Part shown: positions 36,143 to 44,194 of the stretch, in pieces
How the letters are laid out: every line of letters begins with the position of its first letter
Numbering within the stretch: the stretch's first letter is position 1
Made by a program: the position numbers and the translations under genes
Notes under the pieces: model-generated
What the model was told of the DNA's origin: nothing
Database searches by the model: none
The model's input: only the letters and a program-made list of their open reading frames with translations
NCBI RefSeq assembly: GCF_001553115.1
Contig: NZ_KQ960171.1
Span: forward strand, 62,001 to 126,000
Reading direction: 5' to 3'
From: Aedoeadaptatus coxii
Lineage (GTDB): Bacteria > Bacillota > Clostridia > Tissierellales > Peptoniphilaceae
Length of the DNA: 64,000 bases

Positions 36143-36156
36143 GTCGCCTATGCGAC
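36143..36156 (-). promoter_or_regulatory. 5' leader hairpin next to the SLH gene ribosome site
   Basis: GTCGC-ATAG-GCGAC in the leader, six bases before the GGAGG. A TATAAT lies at about 36175-36180 on the minus strand, so the hairpin would be near the mRNA 5' end and could protect a highly made transcript. The rest of 36157-36285 is AT-rich without a gene. Confidence 0.4.
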
Positions 36157-36284
36157 GGTATCAATACTTTCTTATTATACGTCAGGAGTCAAATTATTTT
36201 TTCAAACTTAAAAATAATAGAAAAATAAAATATAGATAAGTGTATGATTGAAAAAATCTATGGTTAGTTAAGGAAGGCATTAAA

Positions 36285-36308
36285 AAAGCGATGATTGAAC
36301 ATCGCTCT
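36285..36308 (-). terminator. Intrinsic terminator of the acyltransferase gene
   Basis: AGCGATG/CATCGCT stem, 6-base loop, TTTTTT tail on the minus strand. Confidence 0.85.
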
Positions 36309-36316
36309 TGCTATTT

Positions 36317-37348
36317 CTAAATAAGCCACTTCCGTACGACGGGGATGTGGGAGAGTATTTTGTAAAGGATGTAGGATATGGCGGTGACGGCCGCAGTGAT
36401 GGCGGGGATTCCCATGAGGGGATTCAGTGTTTCCAGTGCGGGGAAGTAGTATTTCAGGTAATCCAGAACGAGGACGTGGACTAAGTAAATGGCGAAGGAG
36501 CTTTTTGAAAGTTTAAGGACGAAGGATTTTCCTTTTTCGGGCAGGCGTATGTGCTGAGCGAGGGCGAAGATGCCCATAGACCACAGAAATACGCCGACGG
36601 ACATTCCTTCAAAAAAGCGCTCATCCAATTGGCCGGAAGCTTTGGAAAAGTAATAGGTGCAGCCGAAGACGATGGCGAATCCGAGAATGGCCGCGATCGT
36701 GTAAAGATTTTTAGACGGCTTCGTTTCCGAAAGAAAATAGCCCATAAAAGTGTAGCCGATGGCGCTGTAGGAAAATACCATAATCCATTGCAGGGGAATG
36801 GCGCCTACGCTCTCCAAGGAATAAAAGGCGCGAACCGTGGGAAGAAAGATGCCCAGAACAAGCCAAAGGGCGAGGAGGTATTTCATTTCGTTTTTCGTGC
36901 TGTGGCAGGCGATGATGCGGCTTAAAGGCAAAAAACCGTAGACGAGGATCATCATGTGAAGATAATAGAGATGCTCCTTGTGGTGAAAGAGAATTAAATT
37001 TCCCAACACCGAACGAAGTTCACCGAGGGAATGGATGCCGCCGTAAAGAGGCGCGGCGCAGTAAACAAAGGCCCAGAAAAAGAGCGCCAATAAAATACGG
37101 GGCATGTTTTTGCCGTAAAGTTTTTCCAGGGGCATGTATTTTTCAGGGCGCAACAAAAGCGCGCCGCTCGCCATTAAAAAGAGGGGAACGCCGCCCGATG
37201 CCAAACTCCTGAAAAAGCAGGAGAGGATCCAGATAGAAGTATTTACATCCGTCGCCACATAGGATGCGGACACGTGAATGGCCACGACCGAAAAAATGGC
37301 GACAGTTTTTATAAGATCGACGGTATCGTTTCGCTTGGAAGGGTACAT
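36317..37348 (-). CDS. Membrane acyltransferase, acyltransferase-3 family (OatA-like membrane part)
   Basis: 343 residues with about ten membrane helices. It starts with the family block RNDTVDLIKTVAIFSVVAIHVSAS, where the His in helix 1 is the conserved catalytic-region residue. It lacks the extracellular SGNH domain of OatA. The family moves acyl groups onto peptidoglycan, wall sugars or lipids; the acceptor is unknown. Ribosome site AGGTGATGT. It lies between the SLH protein and the fermentation operon on its own transcript. Confidence 0.85.
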   Translation of the reverse strand: MYPSKRNDTVDLIKTVAIFSVVAIHVSASYVATDVNTSIWILSCFFRSLASGGVPLFLMASGALLLRPEKYMPLEKLYGKNMPRILLALFFWAFVYCAAPLYGGIHSLGELRSVLGNLILFHHKEHLYYLHMMILVYGFLPLSRIIACHSTKNEMKYLLALWLVLGIFLPTVRAFYSLESVGAIPLQWIMVFSYSAIGYTFMGYFLSETKPSKNLYTIAAILGFAIVFGCTYYFSKASGQLDERFFEGMSVGVFLWSMGIFALAQHIRLPEKGKSFVLKLSKSSFAIYLVHVLVLDYLKYYFPALETLNPLMGIPAITAAVTAISYILYKILSHIPVVRKWLI

Positions 37349-37438
37349 ACATCACCTTTAAGATTATTTTATTAATTTAATTATACCGAATGTCCTTTTA
37401 AAGTGCTATAAAAGCAAAAAGCGCAAGGTGGTGAAAGA

Positions 37439-37455
37439 AAATTTCCGGGAAATTT
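37439..37455. promoter_or_regulatory. Perfect palindrome in the acyltransferase/bcd intergenic region
   Basis: AAATTTCC-G-GGAAATTT with 8-bp arms, within the 407-bp gap 37349-37755. It may be an operator for either divergent gene. It sits about 175 bp before the predicted bcd promoter; the remainder of the gap is AT-rich and has no plausible gene. Confidence 0.35.
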
Positions 37456-37629
37456 GTTTTTCGTGAAATTTACAAAAACAACATGGAGATGGTATATAAA
37501 CCTGCAGAATCATTTGGGAAAAATTTTATTTTAAAAATATTTTTTAAGGACGATTCAGTTTTTGCTAAAGGGTCTCTATTTTTTAAAGTGAAACTCCGAA
37601 ATAAAAGTGAAAAAAATCACGAAAACCTC

Positions 37630-37657
37630 TTAACATTTTGGAAAATAGGTTTATAAT
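37630..37657 (+). promoter_or_regulatory. Promoter of bcd-etfBA
   Basis: TTAACA, 16-bp spacer, TATAAT; leaves a leader of about 90 bases. Confidence 0.65.
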
Positions 37658-37755
37658 AGATTCCAAGAAGTGAATGAGATTTAACAATCAATCTAAACCC
37701 CATCCACTCCACGATTATCACTTTATCTAAACTTGTCGAAGCAAGGGGGATTTAT

Positions 37756-38901
37756 ATGGATTTTACGATGGACAAACGACACCTGCTTCTTCGCAAACTT
37801 TATCGCGAGTTTGCGGAAAATGAAGTGGAACCGGTTGCCGCCGAAATTGATGAAACCGGCGAGCCACCAATGGAAAACATAAAGAAAATGGCGAAGGCCG
37901 GCTTTTTCGGCGTACCTTTTCCGAAGGAATACGGCGGACAAGGCGGAGATTATTTAGCTTACGCTATGCTCGTGGAAGAGCTTTCGAAAAAATGCGCCAC
38001 CACAGGGGTTATTGTGTCGGCACACACTTCGCTTTGCTGCGCTCCCATTTATGAAAACGGAACGGAAGAGCAAAAGAAAAAGTACTTACCTGATTTATTA
38101 AGCGGCCGTAAAATCGGCGCTTTCGGTTTAACGGAACCGAACGCCGGCACCGACGCGTCCGGTCAACAAACGGTAGCGGTTTTAGACGGCGACGAATATG
38201 TTTTAAACGGCACGAAGATTTTCATCACCAACTCCGGTTTTGCCGATGTCTTTATTATCATCGCCATTACGGATAGAGAAGCCAAGGGCACGCGGGGCAT
38301 TTCCGCCTTTATCGTCGATCGAGACGCTCCGGGATTCCGCGTCGGCGAACCTGAAAACAAAATGGGGATTCGTGCATCTTCCACTTGCGAACTGATTATG
38401 GAAGATTGCCGCATTCCGAAAGAAAACCTCTTAGGCAGAGAAGGCAAAGGCTTTGCCCTCGCCATGAAGACTTTGGACGGTGGCCGCGTCGGCATTGCCG
38501 CCCAAGCTGCAGGTATTGCACAAGGCGCCATCGACGAAGCCGTTCAATACACCAAAGAGAGAAAACAATTCGGCAGAAGAATTTCCCAATTCCAAAACAC
38601 CCAATTCCAACTTGCCAATATGCAAACTAAAGCCGATGCGGCGAGACTTCTCGTTTACAGAGCTGCCGACACAAAAGGCCACGGCCTTCCCTACGGCCAC
38701 TACGCCGCTATGGCGAAATTATTCGCAGCGGAAACGGCATCGGAAGTTACCAACAAAGCCGTGCAACTTTTAGGCGGCTACGGCTTCATTAAAGACTACC
38801 CTGTGGAACGCATGATGCGCGATGCCAAGATCACCGAAATTTACGAAGGTACATCTGAAGTTATGCGCATGGTCATTTCCGGCTGGATGGGCGTTAATTA
38901 A
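37756..38901 (+). CDS. bcd: Short-chain acyl-CoA dehydrogenase (butyryl-CoA dehydrogenase type)
   Basis: 381-residue flavoenzyme. Family marks are the FAD/substrate block AFGLTEPNAGTDASG (about 125-140), FITNSG, GRVGIAAQAAGIAQGA, and the catalytic Glu of IYEGTSEVMRMVI near 362. With EtfAB directly downstream it can form the Bcd-Etf complex, which in clostridia reduces crotonyl-CoA by NADH while bifurcating electrons to ferredoxin. Ribosome site AAGGGGGATTTAT. No thl, crt or hbd lies in the same operon. Confidence 0.9.
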   Translation: MDFTMDKRHLLLRKLYREFAENEVEPVAAEIDETGEPPMENIKKMAKAGFFGVPFPKEYGGQGGDYLAYAMLVEELSKKCATTGVIVSAHTSLCCAPIYENGTEEQKKKYLPDLLSGRKIGAFGLTEPNAGTDASGQQTVAVLDGDEYVLNGTKIFITNSGFADVFIIIAITDREAKGTRGISAFIVDRDAPGFRVGEPENKMGIRASSTCELIMEDCRIPKENLLGREGKGFALAMKTLDGGRVGIAAQAAGIAQGAIDEAVQYTKERKQFGRRISQFQNTQFQLANMQTKADAARLLVYRAADTKGHGLPYGHYAAMAKLFAAETASEVTNKAVQLLGGYGFIKDYPVERMMRDAKITEIYEGTSEVMRMVISGWMGVN

Positions 38902-38914
38902 CAGGAGGGTTAAC

Positions 38915-39712
38915 ATGAAAATTATAGTCTGTGCAAAACAGGTACCGGACACCACAGAAGTTCGACTGGATCCGAAAACCAATACATTAATTCGCGAAGG
39001 CGTTCCGAGCATTATCAATCCCGACGACAAAGCCGCCATCGAAATGGCTCTTCGCATTAAAGACGAACACCCGGACACAAAAGTTACCGTCCTTTCCATG
39101 GGCCCGCCCCAAGCGGAAGATGCTTTGCGTGAAGCCCTGGCCATGGGCGCCGACGAAGCCATTCTCTTAACCGACAGAGCCTTTGGCGGAGCGGATACGT
39201 GGGCTACGAGCCAAACCATTGCCGCCGGCCTTAAAACCGTAGGCGATTATGATCTTATTCTCGCAGGCCGCCAAGCCATCGACGGCGATACCGCCCAAGT
39301 CGGCCCGCAAATTGCAGAACACCTAGGTCTTCCCCAAGTATCCTATGCGGAAGATCTAAACGTAATCGACGAGAACACCCTTCATGTAAAACGACAATTT
39401 GAAGATCGCTACCATATCATCGAAGTGAAGACACCTTGCGTTATTACGGCTCTCGCCGAACTTGCCGCTCCTCGTTACATGACCGTAGGCGGCGTATACG
39501 ACGCATACGATAAAGACGTCACCGTTTGGCATTTAGACGATGTTAAAGACAATGTGGACTTAGCCAATTTAGGCCTTAAAGGATCGCCGACGAAAGTTAA
39601 AAAATCCGAAGCGAAACAAGGCAAAGGCGCCGGCATCGTGCTTAAAGATCTTTCTCCCGACGAAGCGGCCAAGGCCATTATCTCCAAGTTGGAAGAAAAA
39701 TATTTGATTTAA
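38915..39712 (+). CDS. etfB: Electron transfer flavoprotein beta subunit
   Basis: 265-residue EtfB: starts MKIIVCAKQVPDT, with the nucleotide-binding segments LAGRQAIDGDTAQVGPQIAEHL and the C-terminal AKAIISKLEEK arm. The start at 38915 follows AGGAGGGTTAAC; a longer in-frame ATG at 38822 lies inside bcd. Partner of EtfA. Confidence 0.95.
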   Translation: MKIIVCAKQVPDTTEVRLDPKTNTLIREGVPSIINPDDKAAIEMALRIKDEHPDTKVTVLSMGPPQAEDALREALAMGADEAILLTDRAFGGADTWATSQTIAAGLKTVGDYDLILAGRQAIDGDTAQVGPQIAEHLGLPQVSYAEDLNVIDENTLHVKRQFEDRYHIIEVKTPCVITALAELAAPRYMTVGGVYDAYDKDVTVWHLDDVKDNVDLANLGLKGSPTKVKKSEAKQGKGAGIVLKDLSPDEAAKAIISKLEEKYLI

Positions 39713-39739
39713 TCGAGCCGAACAAGGAGCGTGAAATAA

Positions 39740-40750
39740 ATGAGTAAAAATGTATTTGTCATTGCCGAACAGCGCGATGGGGAACTGCAAAAAGTTTCCA
39801 CAGAACTTTTAGGAAAAGCAAGAGAACTTGCCGACGATCTCGGCCAAGAAGTTTACGCCGTCTTATTGGGCGACAACATTAAAGGAAAAGCCGATGTCTT
39901 AATTCACCACGGCGCCGACCACGTCATCGTCGTGGATCACCCCTTATTAAAAGAATACGTCACCGAACCTTACGCCAAGGCAATTTATGAAATCGTAAAA
40001 AAATACGATCCCGAAATCGTACTTTACGGCGCAAGCTCCATCGGCAGAGATTTGGCGCCTCGCCTCGCCGCGCGCATTCACACCGGCCTTACCGCCGACT
40101 GTACCGGCCTTGAAATAGACGAAGAATCCAAACTTCTCCGCATGACCCGCCCCGCTTTCGGCGGCAACTTAATGGCCACCATTATTTGCGAAGACTTCCG
40201 CCCCCAAATGGCCACCGTACGCCCCGGCGTTATGACTCCCCTTGCTAATGACGACGGGCGAAAAGGCGACGTCATTATGGAAGATGTGGGCCTTACGGAT
40301 AAGGACATGAACGTCAAGATTTTGGAAGTTTCCAAAGACGACAAGAAAAAACTCGACATTACAGAAGCCAACGTCCTCGTATCCGGCGGCCGCGGCATCG
40401 GCGGGCCGGAAGGATTCGATCGCTTGCAAGAACTCGCCGATTTAATGGACGGGGAAGTCTCCACATCCCGGGCTACAGTAGACGCCGGCTGGATCGAAAA
40501 AGATCGCCAAGTCGGCCAAACGGGCAAAACCGTGCGCCCCGATATTTACTTCGCCTTCGGTATTTCCGGCGCCATTCAACACTTGGCAGGCATGGAAGAA
40601 TCCGGCCTGATCATCGCCGTCAACAAAAACGACGGCGCCCCCATTTTCGATGTAGCCGACCTCGGCATCGTCGGCGACTTGAACAAAGTCTTGCCGAAAC
40701 TCATCGAAGAATACAAAAAGGCAAAAGCCGCAAAAGCGGAAATCAACTAG
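39740..40750 (+). CDS. etfA: Electron transfer flavoprotein alpha subunit
   Basis: 336-residue EtfA with the N-terminal Rossmann-like domain and the C-terminal FAD domain: VSGGRGIGGPEGF, VGQTGKTVRPDIYFAFGISGAIQHLAGM and INKNDGAPIF-type signature (VNKNDGAPIFDVADLGIVGD). It completes the bcd-etfB-etfA operon and is followed by a terminator. Confidence 0.95.
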   Translation: MSKNVFVIAEQRDGELQKVSTELLGKARELADDLGQEVYAVLLGDNIKGKADVLIHHGADHVIVVDHPLLKEYVTEPYAKAIYEIVKKYDPEIVLYGASSIGRDLAPRLAARIHTGLTADCTGLEIDEESKLLRMTRPAFGGNLMATIICEDFRPQMATVRPGVMTPLANDDGRKGDVIMEDVGLTDKDMNVKILEVSKDDKKKLDITEANVLVSGGRGIGGPEGFDRLQELADLMDGEVSTSRATVDAGWIEKDRQVGQTGKTVRPDIYFAFGISGAIQHLAGMEESGLIIAVNKNDGAPIFDVADLGIVGDLNKVLPKLIEEYKKAKAAKAEIN

Positions 40751-40755
40751 ATAGC

Positions 40756-40791
40756 TCAAAAAAATCGGCGCCGCCATGCGCCGGTTTTTTA
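40756..40791 (+). terminator. Intrinsic terminator after etfA
   Basis: AAAATCGGCGC/GCGCCGGTTTT stem, loop CGCCAT, T tail. Confidence 0.88.
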
Positions 40792-40888
40792 ATGGAAACA
40801 ATCGCCACCGTAAATTTTCCGTTTAATCACAATTTTTTCAATAAGAGAGAATAAAATAAGCGCAAATCAACGAGATGAGGAAAACAAA

Positions 40889-41857
40889 ATGAAAATCAAA
40901 CACATTCTAATCTTACTCTTAGCGCTGGCCACGCTTATCATCGCTTGCGGCGCAGGCCCGAAAAAAACATCGAGACGAGGAGCGCGCAGAAGCGTAACGG
41001 CCACCATGCGCAAACGGGGAAAAGCCACGGGAAGAAGAAAACGCTCCGCCAAACGGCGGGTTTCTAGACGGAAAATAAAAACCGCCGCAAAAAAACAAAA
41101 ACCATCCAAAGAAAAAGGGGAAGCGCCCGTCATCTCCAACATGGTCAAGGCGGAGGACAAACAGTATGTAGCGGAAAAACTAAAGGCATCATTACAGCCC
41201 GCCGGCGTCGATCAGCTCATGACCCTCGTAGACGATTACAATAGCGCTGCCGCCCCGTACCTTACGGCGGACTTTACGAAAAAGATTGCCCCCACTTACG
41301 ACGTGGGCAAAATTACCGAAGCCCAAACGAAAAAGGGAATGACCTATCCCAATACCAATTGCCGCATTACCACTTACCTTCTATTAAAAAACGACATGAA
41401 CATCAGCGACAACACGCCGGTAGACGGCGATCTCCTCTTTATGGATCGGGAAGCCCTTACGCGCTCCAAACTACTAAACGAAAAGGAAATGGCGGATTTT
41501 ATGCGCCTCTTTAGCCGCGTCAAAACCGGCGGCAGCAAAAATCCGGCGGAACAGGGAAAAGTAATGGCGTCCTTCCTCTCCAAAATACAGTTTCCGAAAA
41601 ACGTCGCCATGGTTTCGGTGGTGCTCCACGATAATCTCGACGGCAACTGCTTATTTATCGGCCACGTAGGCGTCCTCGTAAAAGACGGCGACGGCTACCT
41701 ATTCGTGGAAAAAATTTCATTTGAAGAACCTTACCAAGCCATCAAATTCAAAACCAAAGAAGCATGTTACCGCTATTTAAAAAATAAATTCAAAGACTAC
41801 ACCGATCCTCAAGTCGCCCCGCCCTTTATTATGGAAAACAATCGCTACGTGGGATAG
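40889..41857 (+). CDS. DUF4300-family lipoprotein with a strongly basic linker
   Basis: 322 residues. Lipobox LIIAC puts the lipidated Cys at residue 20. Residues about 24-80 form a Lys/Arg/Ser/Thr-rich stretch (TSRRGARRS, GRRKRSAKRRVSRRK) unlike usual lipoprotein linkers. The C-terminal domain (about 90-322; NCRITTYLLLKND, LFIGHVGVLV, FIMENNRYVG) resembles DUF4300, of unknown function, with conserved Asn-Cys and His that might be an active site. Stand-alone gene; TAAAAT near 40852 may be its -10. Confidence 0.72.
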   Translation: MKIKHILILLLALATLIIACGAGPKKTSRRGARRSVTATMRKRGKATGRRKRSAKRRVSRRKIKTAAKKQKPSKEKGEAPVISNMVKAEDKQYVAEKLKASLQPAGVDQLMTLVDDYNSAAAPYLTADFTKKIAPTYDVGKITEAQTKKGMTYPNTNCRITTYLLLKNDMNISDNTPVDGDLLFMDREALTRSKLLNEKEMADFMRLFSRVKTGGSKNPAEQGKVMASFLSKIQFPKNVAMVSVVLHDNLDGNCLFIGHVGVLVKDGDGYLFVEKISFEEPYQAIKFKTKEACYRYLKNKFKDYTDPQVAPPFIMENNRYVG

Positions 41858-41917
41858 CGTAACAAATGAAACGGAATAAAAACAAAAATGGATCTATTAT
41901 AGACTCAGGTGATAAAA

Positions 41918-42298
41918 ATGAATCCACTTAACATCAAAAGAGCATACGAAGAAGCGACCCCCGACGACGGGAAGCGCATCCTCGTCGATCGCTATTGGCC
42001 GAGAGGCGTGAAAAAAGAAGCGGCAAAACTCCACAGCTGGGCGAAAGAAGTGTGCCCATCGACAGGGCTTCGAAAATGGTTCGATCACCGCGCCGATCGC
42101 TTTACGGAATTCGCCGAAAAATATCGGGAAGAATTAAACGCATCGGAGGCAGCGAAAACGTGGCGAGACGATATTCTCAAAGCCCTTCAAGATGGGCCCG
42201 TCACCCTCGTTTACGGCACCAAAAGCAAAGAAATAAACCATGCGCGCGTATTAAAAGAATGGATAGAAGAAACATTAGATCATAAGGAGGAACAATGA
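41918..42298 (+). CDS. DUF488-family protein
   Basis: 126 residues matching DUF488: IKRAYEEATPDDGKRILVDRYWPRG near the N-terminus, LRKWFDHRADRFTEF in the middle and VTLVYGTKSKEINHA near residue 98. The family has no proven enzymatic role. The start at 41918 has AGGTGATAAAA in front; GTG 41909 is a weaker alternative lying in that site. A TATTAT is present near 41890. It overlaps the cupin gene by ATGA. Confidence 0.85.
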   Translation: MNPLNIKRAYEEATPDDGKRILVDRYWPRGVKKEAAKLHSWAKEVCPSTGLRKWFDHRADRFTEFAEKYREELNASEAAKTWRDDILKALQDGPVTLVYGTKSKEINHARVLKEWIEETLDHKEEQ

Positions 42299-42618
42299 AT
42301 CCACTATTTAAAGGCGGCGACGTCGCCACGTTAAAAGAACTTATCACGTACGAAGCCGACACCGTAGCGAAAAAAGAAATCGCATCCAACGCGGGAATGA
42401 AACTTATCCTCATGGCATTCGACACCGGAGAAAAATTAAGCCCCCATCGCGCACCTGCTAACGCCATCCTCACCATATTAGAAGGGGAAGGGAAAGTCGA
42501 TTACGAAGGCGACGCACACGAGCTGAAAGCAGGGGACATGATCTATTTTGAAGAAGGTGGCCTACATTCCGTAGAAGCGAAGGGCAAAATGAAAATGGCC
42601 CTGATGCTCATGGCGTAA
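42295..42618 (+). CDS. Small single-domain cupin
   Basis: 107 residues folding as one cupin barrel: GEKLSPHRAPANAILTILEGEG contains motif 1 with one His, and GDMIYFEEGGLHSVEA contains motif 2 His. Two His may bind a metal; substrate unknown. Ribosome site AAGGAGGAACA. It overlaps DUF488 by 4 bp, so the two are coupled. Confidence 0.87.
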   Translation: MNPLFKGGDVATLKELITYEADTVAKKEIASNAGMKLILMAFDTGEKLSPHRAPANAILTILEGEGKVDYEGDAHELKAGDMIYFEEGGLHSVEAKGKMKMALMLMA

Positions 42619-42634
42619 AAACGGTAAAATCTCC

Positions 42635-42663
42635 TTGCCAAAAACACAAAAACTTGGTATACT
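42635..42663 (+). promoter_or_regulatory. Promoter of tRNA-Val
   Basis: TTGCCA, 17-bp spacer, TATACT. Confidence 0.85.
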
Positions 42664-42684
42664 ACTCATTGTTACAAAAGGTGA

Positions 42685-42760
42685 GGAGAGTTAGCTCAGT
42701 TGGTAGAGCACTACGTTGACATCGTAGGGGTCGCTGGTTCAAGTCCAGTACTGTCCACCA
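42685..42760 (+). tRNA. tRNA-Val (GAC)
   Basis: 76 nt with encoded CCA. Anticodon arm CTACG-TTGACAT-CGTAG gives GAC. D arm GCTC/GAGC and T arm GCTGG-TTCAAGT-CCAGT pair well. The acceptor stem GGAGAGT/ACTGTCC has one mismatch, G4 opposite G69, which is unusual. It has its own promoter and terminator. Confidence 0.9.
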
Positions 42761-42763
42761 CAA

Positions 42764-42797
42764 AAGTCGGATTGCAAAAGCAGTCCGATTTTTTTAT
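42764..42797 (+). terminator. Intrinsic terminator after tRNA-Val
   Basis: AAGTCGGATTGC stem, AAAA loop, GCAGTCCGATTTTTTT. Same core as the ssrA terminator. Bases 42798-42958 are AT-rich leader for the next gene. Confidence 0.9.
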
Positions 42798-42958
42798 TGC
42801 CCAAAACGCCGCGAAACCATGCCTCGTTATAAAAACAACTATAAAAAACAAGAATAGAATCAAAAACCATGGGTAATAAATAAAATACAGAAAGGCTTAA
42901 CGCCCTTCTCATAAAAAAGAAAAGGATTTGTTTTTATAGATAGATTAAGGAGGAAACC

Positions 42959-43924
42959 ATGGAATTCAAAAAAGTTGTACTCTTAGGCGGAGGCGTCCTC
43001 GGCACGCAAATCGCCCTCATGTCCGCCTACAGCGGCCACGACACCACCATTTGGCTTAGAAGCGAAGGCTCCATCGGCCGAACAGAACCAAAAATCGAAT
43101 ACTACACAAAAGCCATACTGGACGCATTGGAACAAGCGAAAAAATTCGTCGGCAACCCCTTGGGCGCTTACGTTTACCCGAAAGCCCTCATTCCCGATTG
43201 GAACAACATTACCGTCGAAGGGATCGACGCCCTCATCGCCGAAGGCAAGAAAAACATGAAGGACAATCTCCATCTGGAATTAGATGTTAAAAAAGCACTG
43301 AGCGATGCGGACATTGCCATCGAGGCCATGGCAGAAAACATCGAGGAAAAAATTACATTCTACGAAAGTATTAAGGACATTCTCGACGACAAAACCATAC
43401 TCTGCACCAACTCGTCCACACTCTTACCTTCCACCTTCGCCGAACACACCGGCCGCCCGGAAAAATACATGGCGCTTCACTTCGCCAACTCCATTTGGGC
43501 ACACAACACGGCGGAATGTATGGGTCACGAAGGAACCGATCCAGACATTTACAAACAAGTGGTTCAATTTGCAAAAGACATTAACATGGTGCCCATCGAA
43601 GTGCACAAAGAACAACCGGGCTACGTCTTAAACTCCCTACTCGTGCCTTTACTCGATGCAGGGCAAAACCTTTGGGCGAGAGGCATCGCCGATCCCGAAA
43701 CCATCGACGCATCCTGGCGCATCGGCACAGGCGCGCCCGTAGGCCCCTTCCAAATGATGGACGTCATCGGCCTGCAAACCGTAAGCAACGTATTGAAAAT
43801 GAAACCCGACGCGAAAGACCCCGAATCCGTAACCTATCGCCTCATCGAAATGGTCGGCGAAAAAATCGAAAAAGGAGAACTGGGCGTTACAAGCGGCAAA
43901 GGCTTCTACGATTACAGCAAATAA
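42959..43924 (+). CDS. 3-hydroxyacyl-CoA dehydrogenase
   Basis: 321 residues. NAD-binding fold at the N-terminus (VVLLGGGVLGTQIALMSA), an acidic AIEAMAENIEEK segment, the catalytic His region MALHFANSIWAHNT, and a helical C-terminal dimer domain (RIGTGAPVGPFQMMDVIGLQT, GVTSGKGFYDYSK). It is about 40 residues longer than typical clostridial Hbd, with extra helices near residues 45-95, so it belongs to a side branch. It would oxidise or reduce 3-hydroxyacyl-CoA. Ribosome site AAGGAGGAAACC. Monocistronic. Confidence 0.85.
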   Translation: MEFKKVVLLGGGVLGTQIALMSAYSGHDTTIWLRSEGSIGRTEPKIEYYTKAILDALEQAKKFVGNPLGAYVYPKALIPDWNNITVEGIDALIAEGKKNMKDNLHLELDVKKALSDADIAIEAMAENIEEKITFYESIKDILDDKTILCTNSSTLLPSTFAEHTGRPEKYMALHFANSIWAHNTAECMGHEGTDPDIYKQVVQFAKDINMVPIEVHKEQPGYVLNSLLVPLLDAGQNLWARGIADPETIDASWRIGTGAPVGPFQMMDVIGLQTVSNVLKMKPDAKDPESVTYRLIEMVGEKIEKGELGVTSGKGFYDYSK

Positions 43925-43932
43925 AATAGAAA

Positions 43933-43967
43933 CGCGATCCACGAGGGGAAACCTTCGTGGATTTTTT
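43933..43967 (+). terminator. Intrinsic terminator after 3-hydroxyacyl-CoA dehydrogenase
   Basis: ATCCACGA/TCGTGGAT stem with inner GG/CC pairs and TTTTTT tail. A near-identical copy lies at 47355-47387. Confidence 0.9.
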
Positions 43968-44097
43968 GTGCGGTTTTTTATGGAATGATTACTTGTATGC
44001 GTCGACACGTTTTATTTTTGTGGCAGGCGTCTTAAGTATTTTTCGAAGAATATATAGATAACATGAAAAGAACATGAGCATTGCTTGCTATGACAGA

Positions 44098-44127
44098 TTG
44101 TACAGATCTATACTATTGTGCTACAAT
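44098..44127 (+). promoter_or_regulatory. Promoter of the adhesin gene
   Basis: TTGTAC, 18-bp spacer, TACAAT with TG two bases before (extended -10). It leaves a leader of about 60 bases. Confidence 0.55.
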
Positions 44128-44194
44128 AAGCTTCGAGCTTTAAGTCTGTGATTTTATCCGGATTTAAACTACTTATTTTAGAAAGGGGTCGATA

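Noticed and set aside
37456-37480. Possible Rex site (TTTCGTGAAATTTACAAA) upstream of bcd
   Set aside because: Half-site spacing is two bases too short for the usual Rex dyad and the left half is poor.
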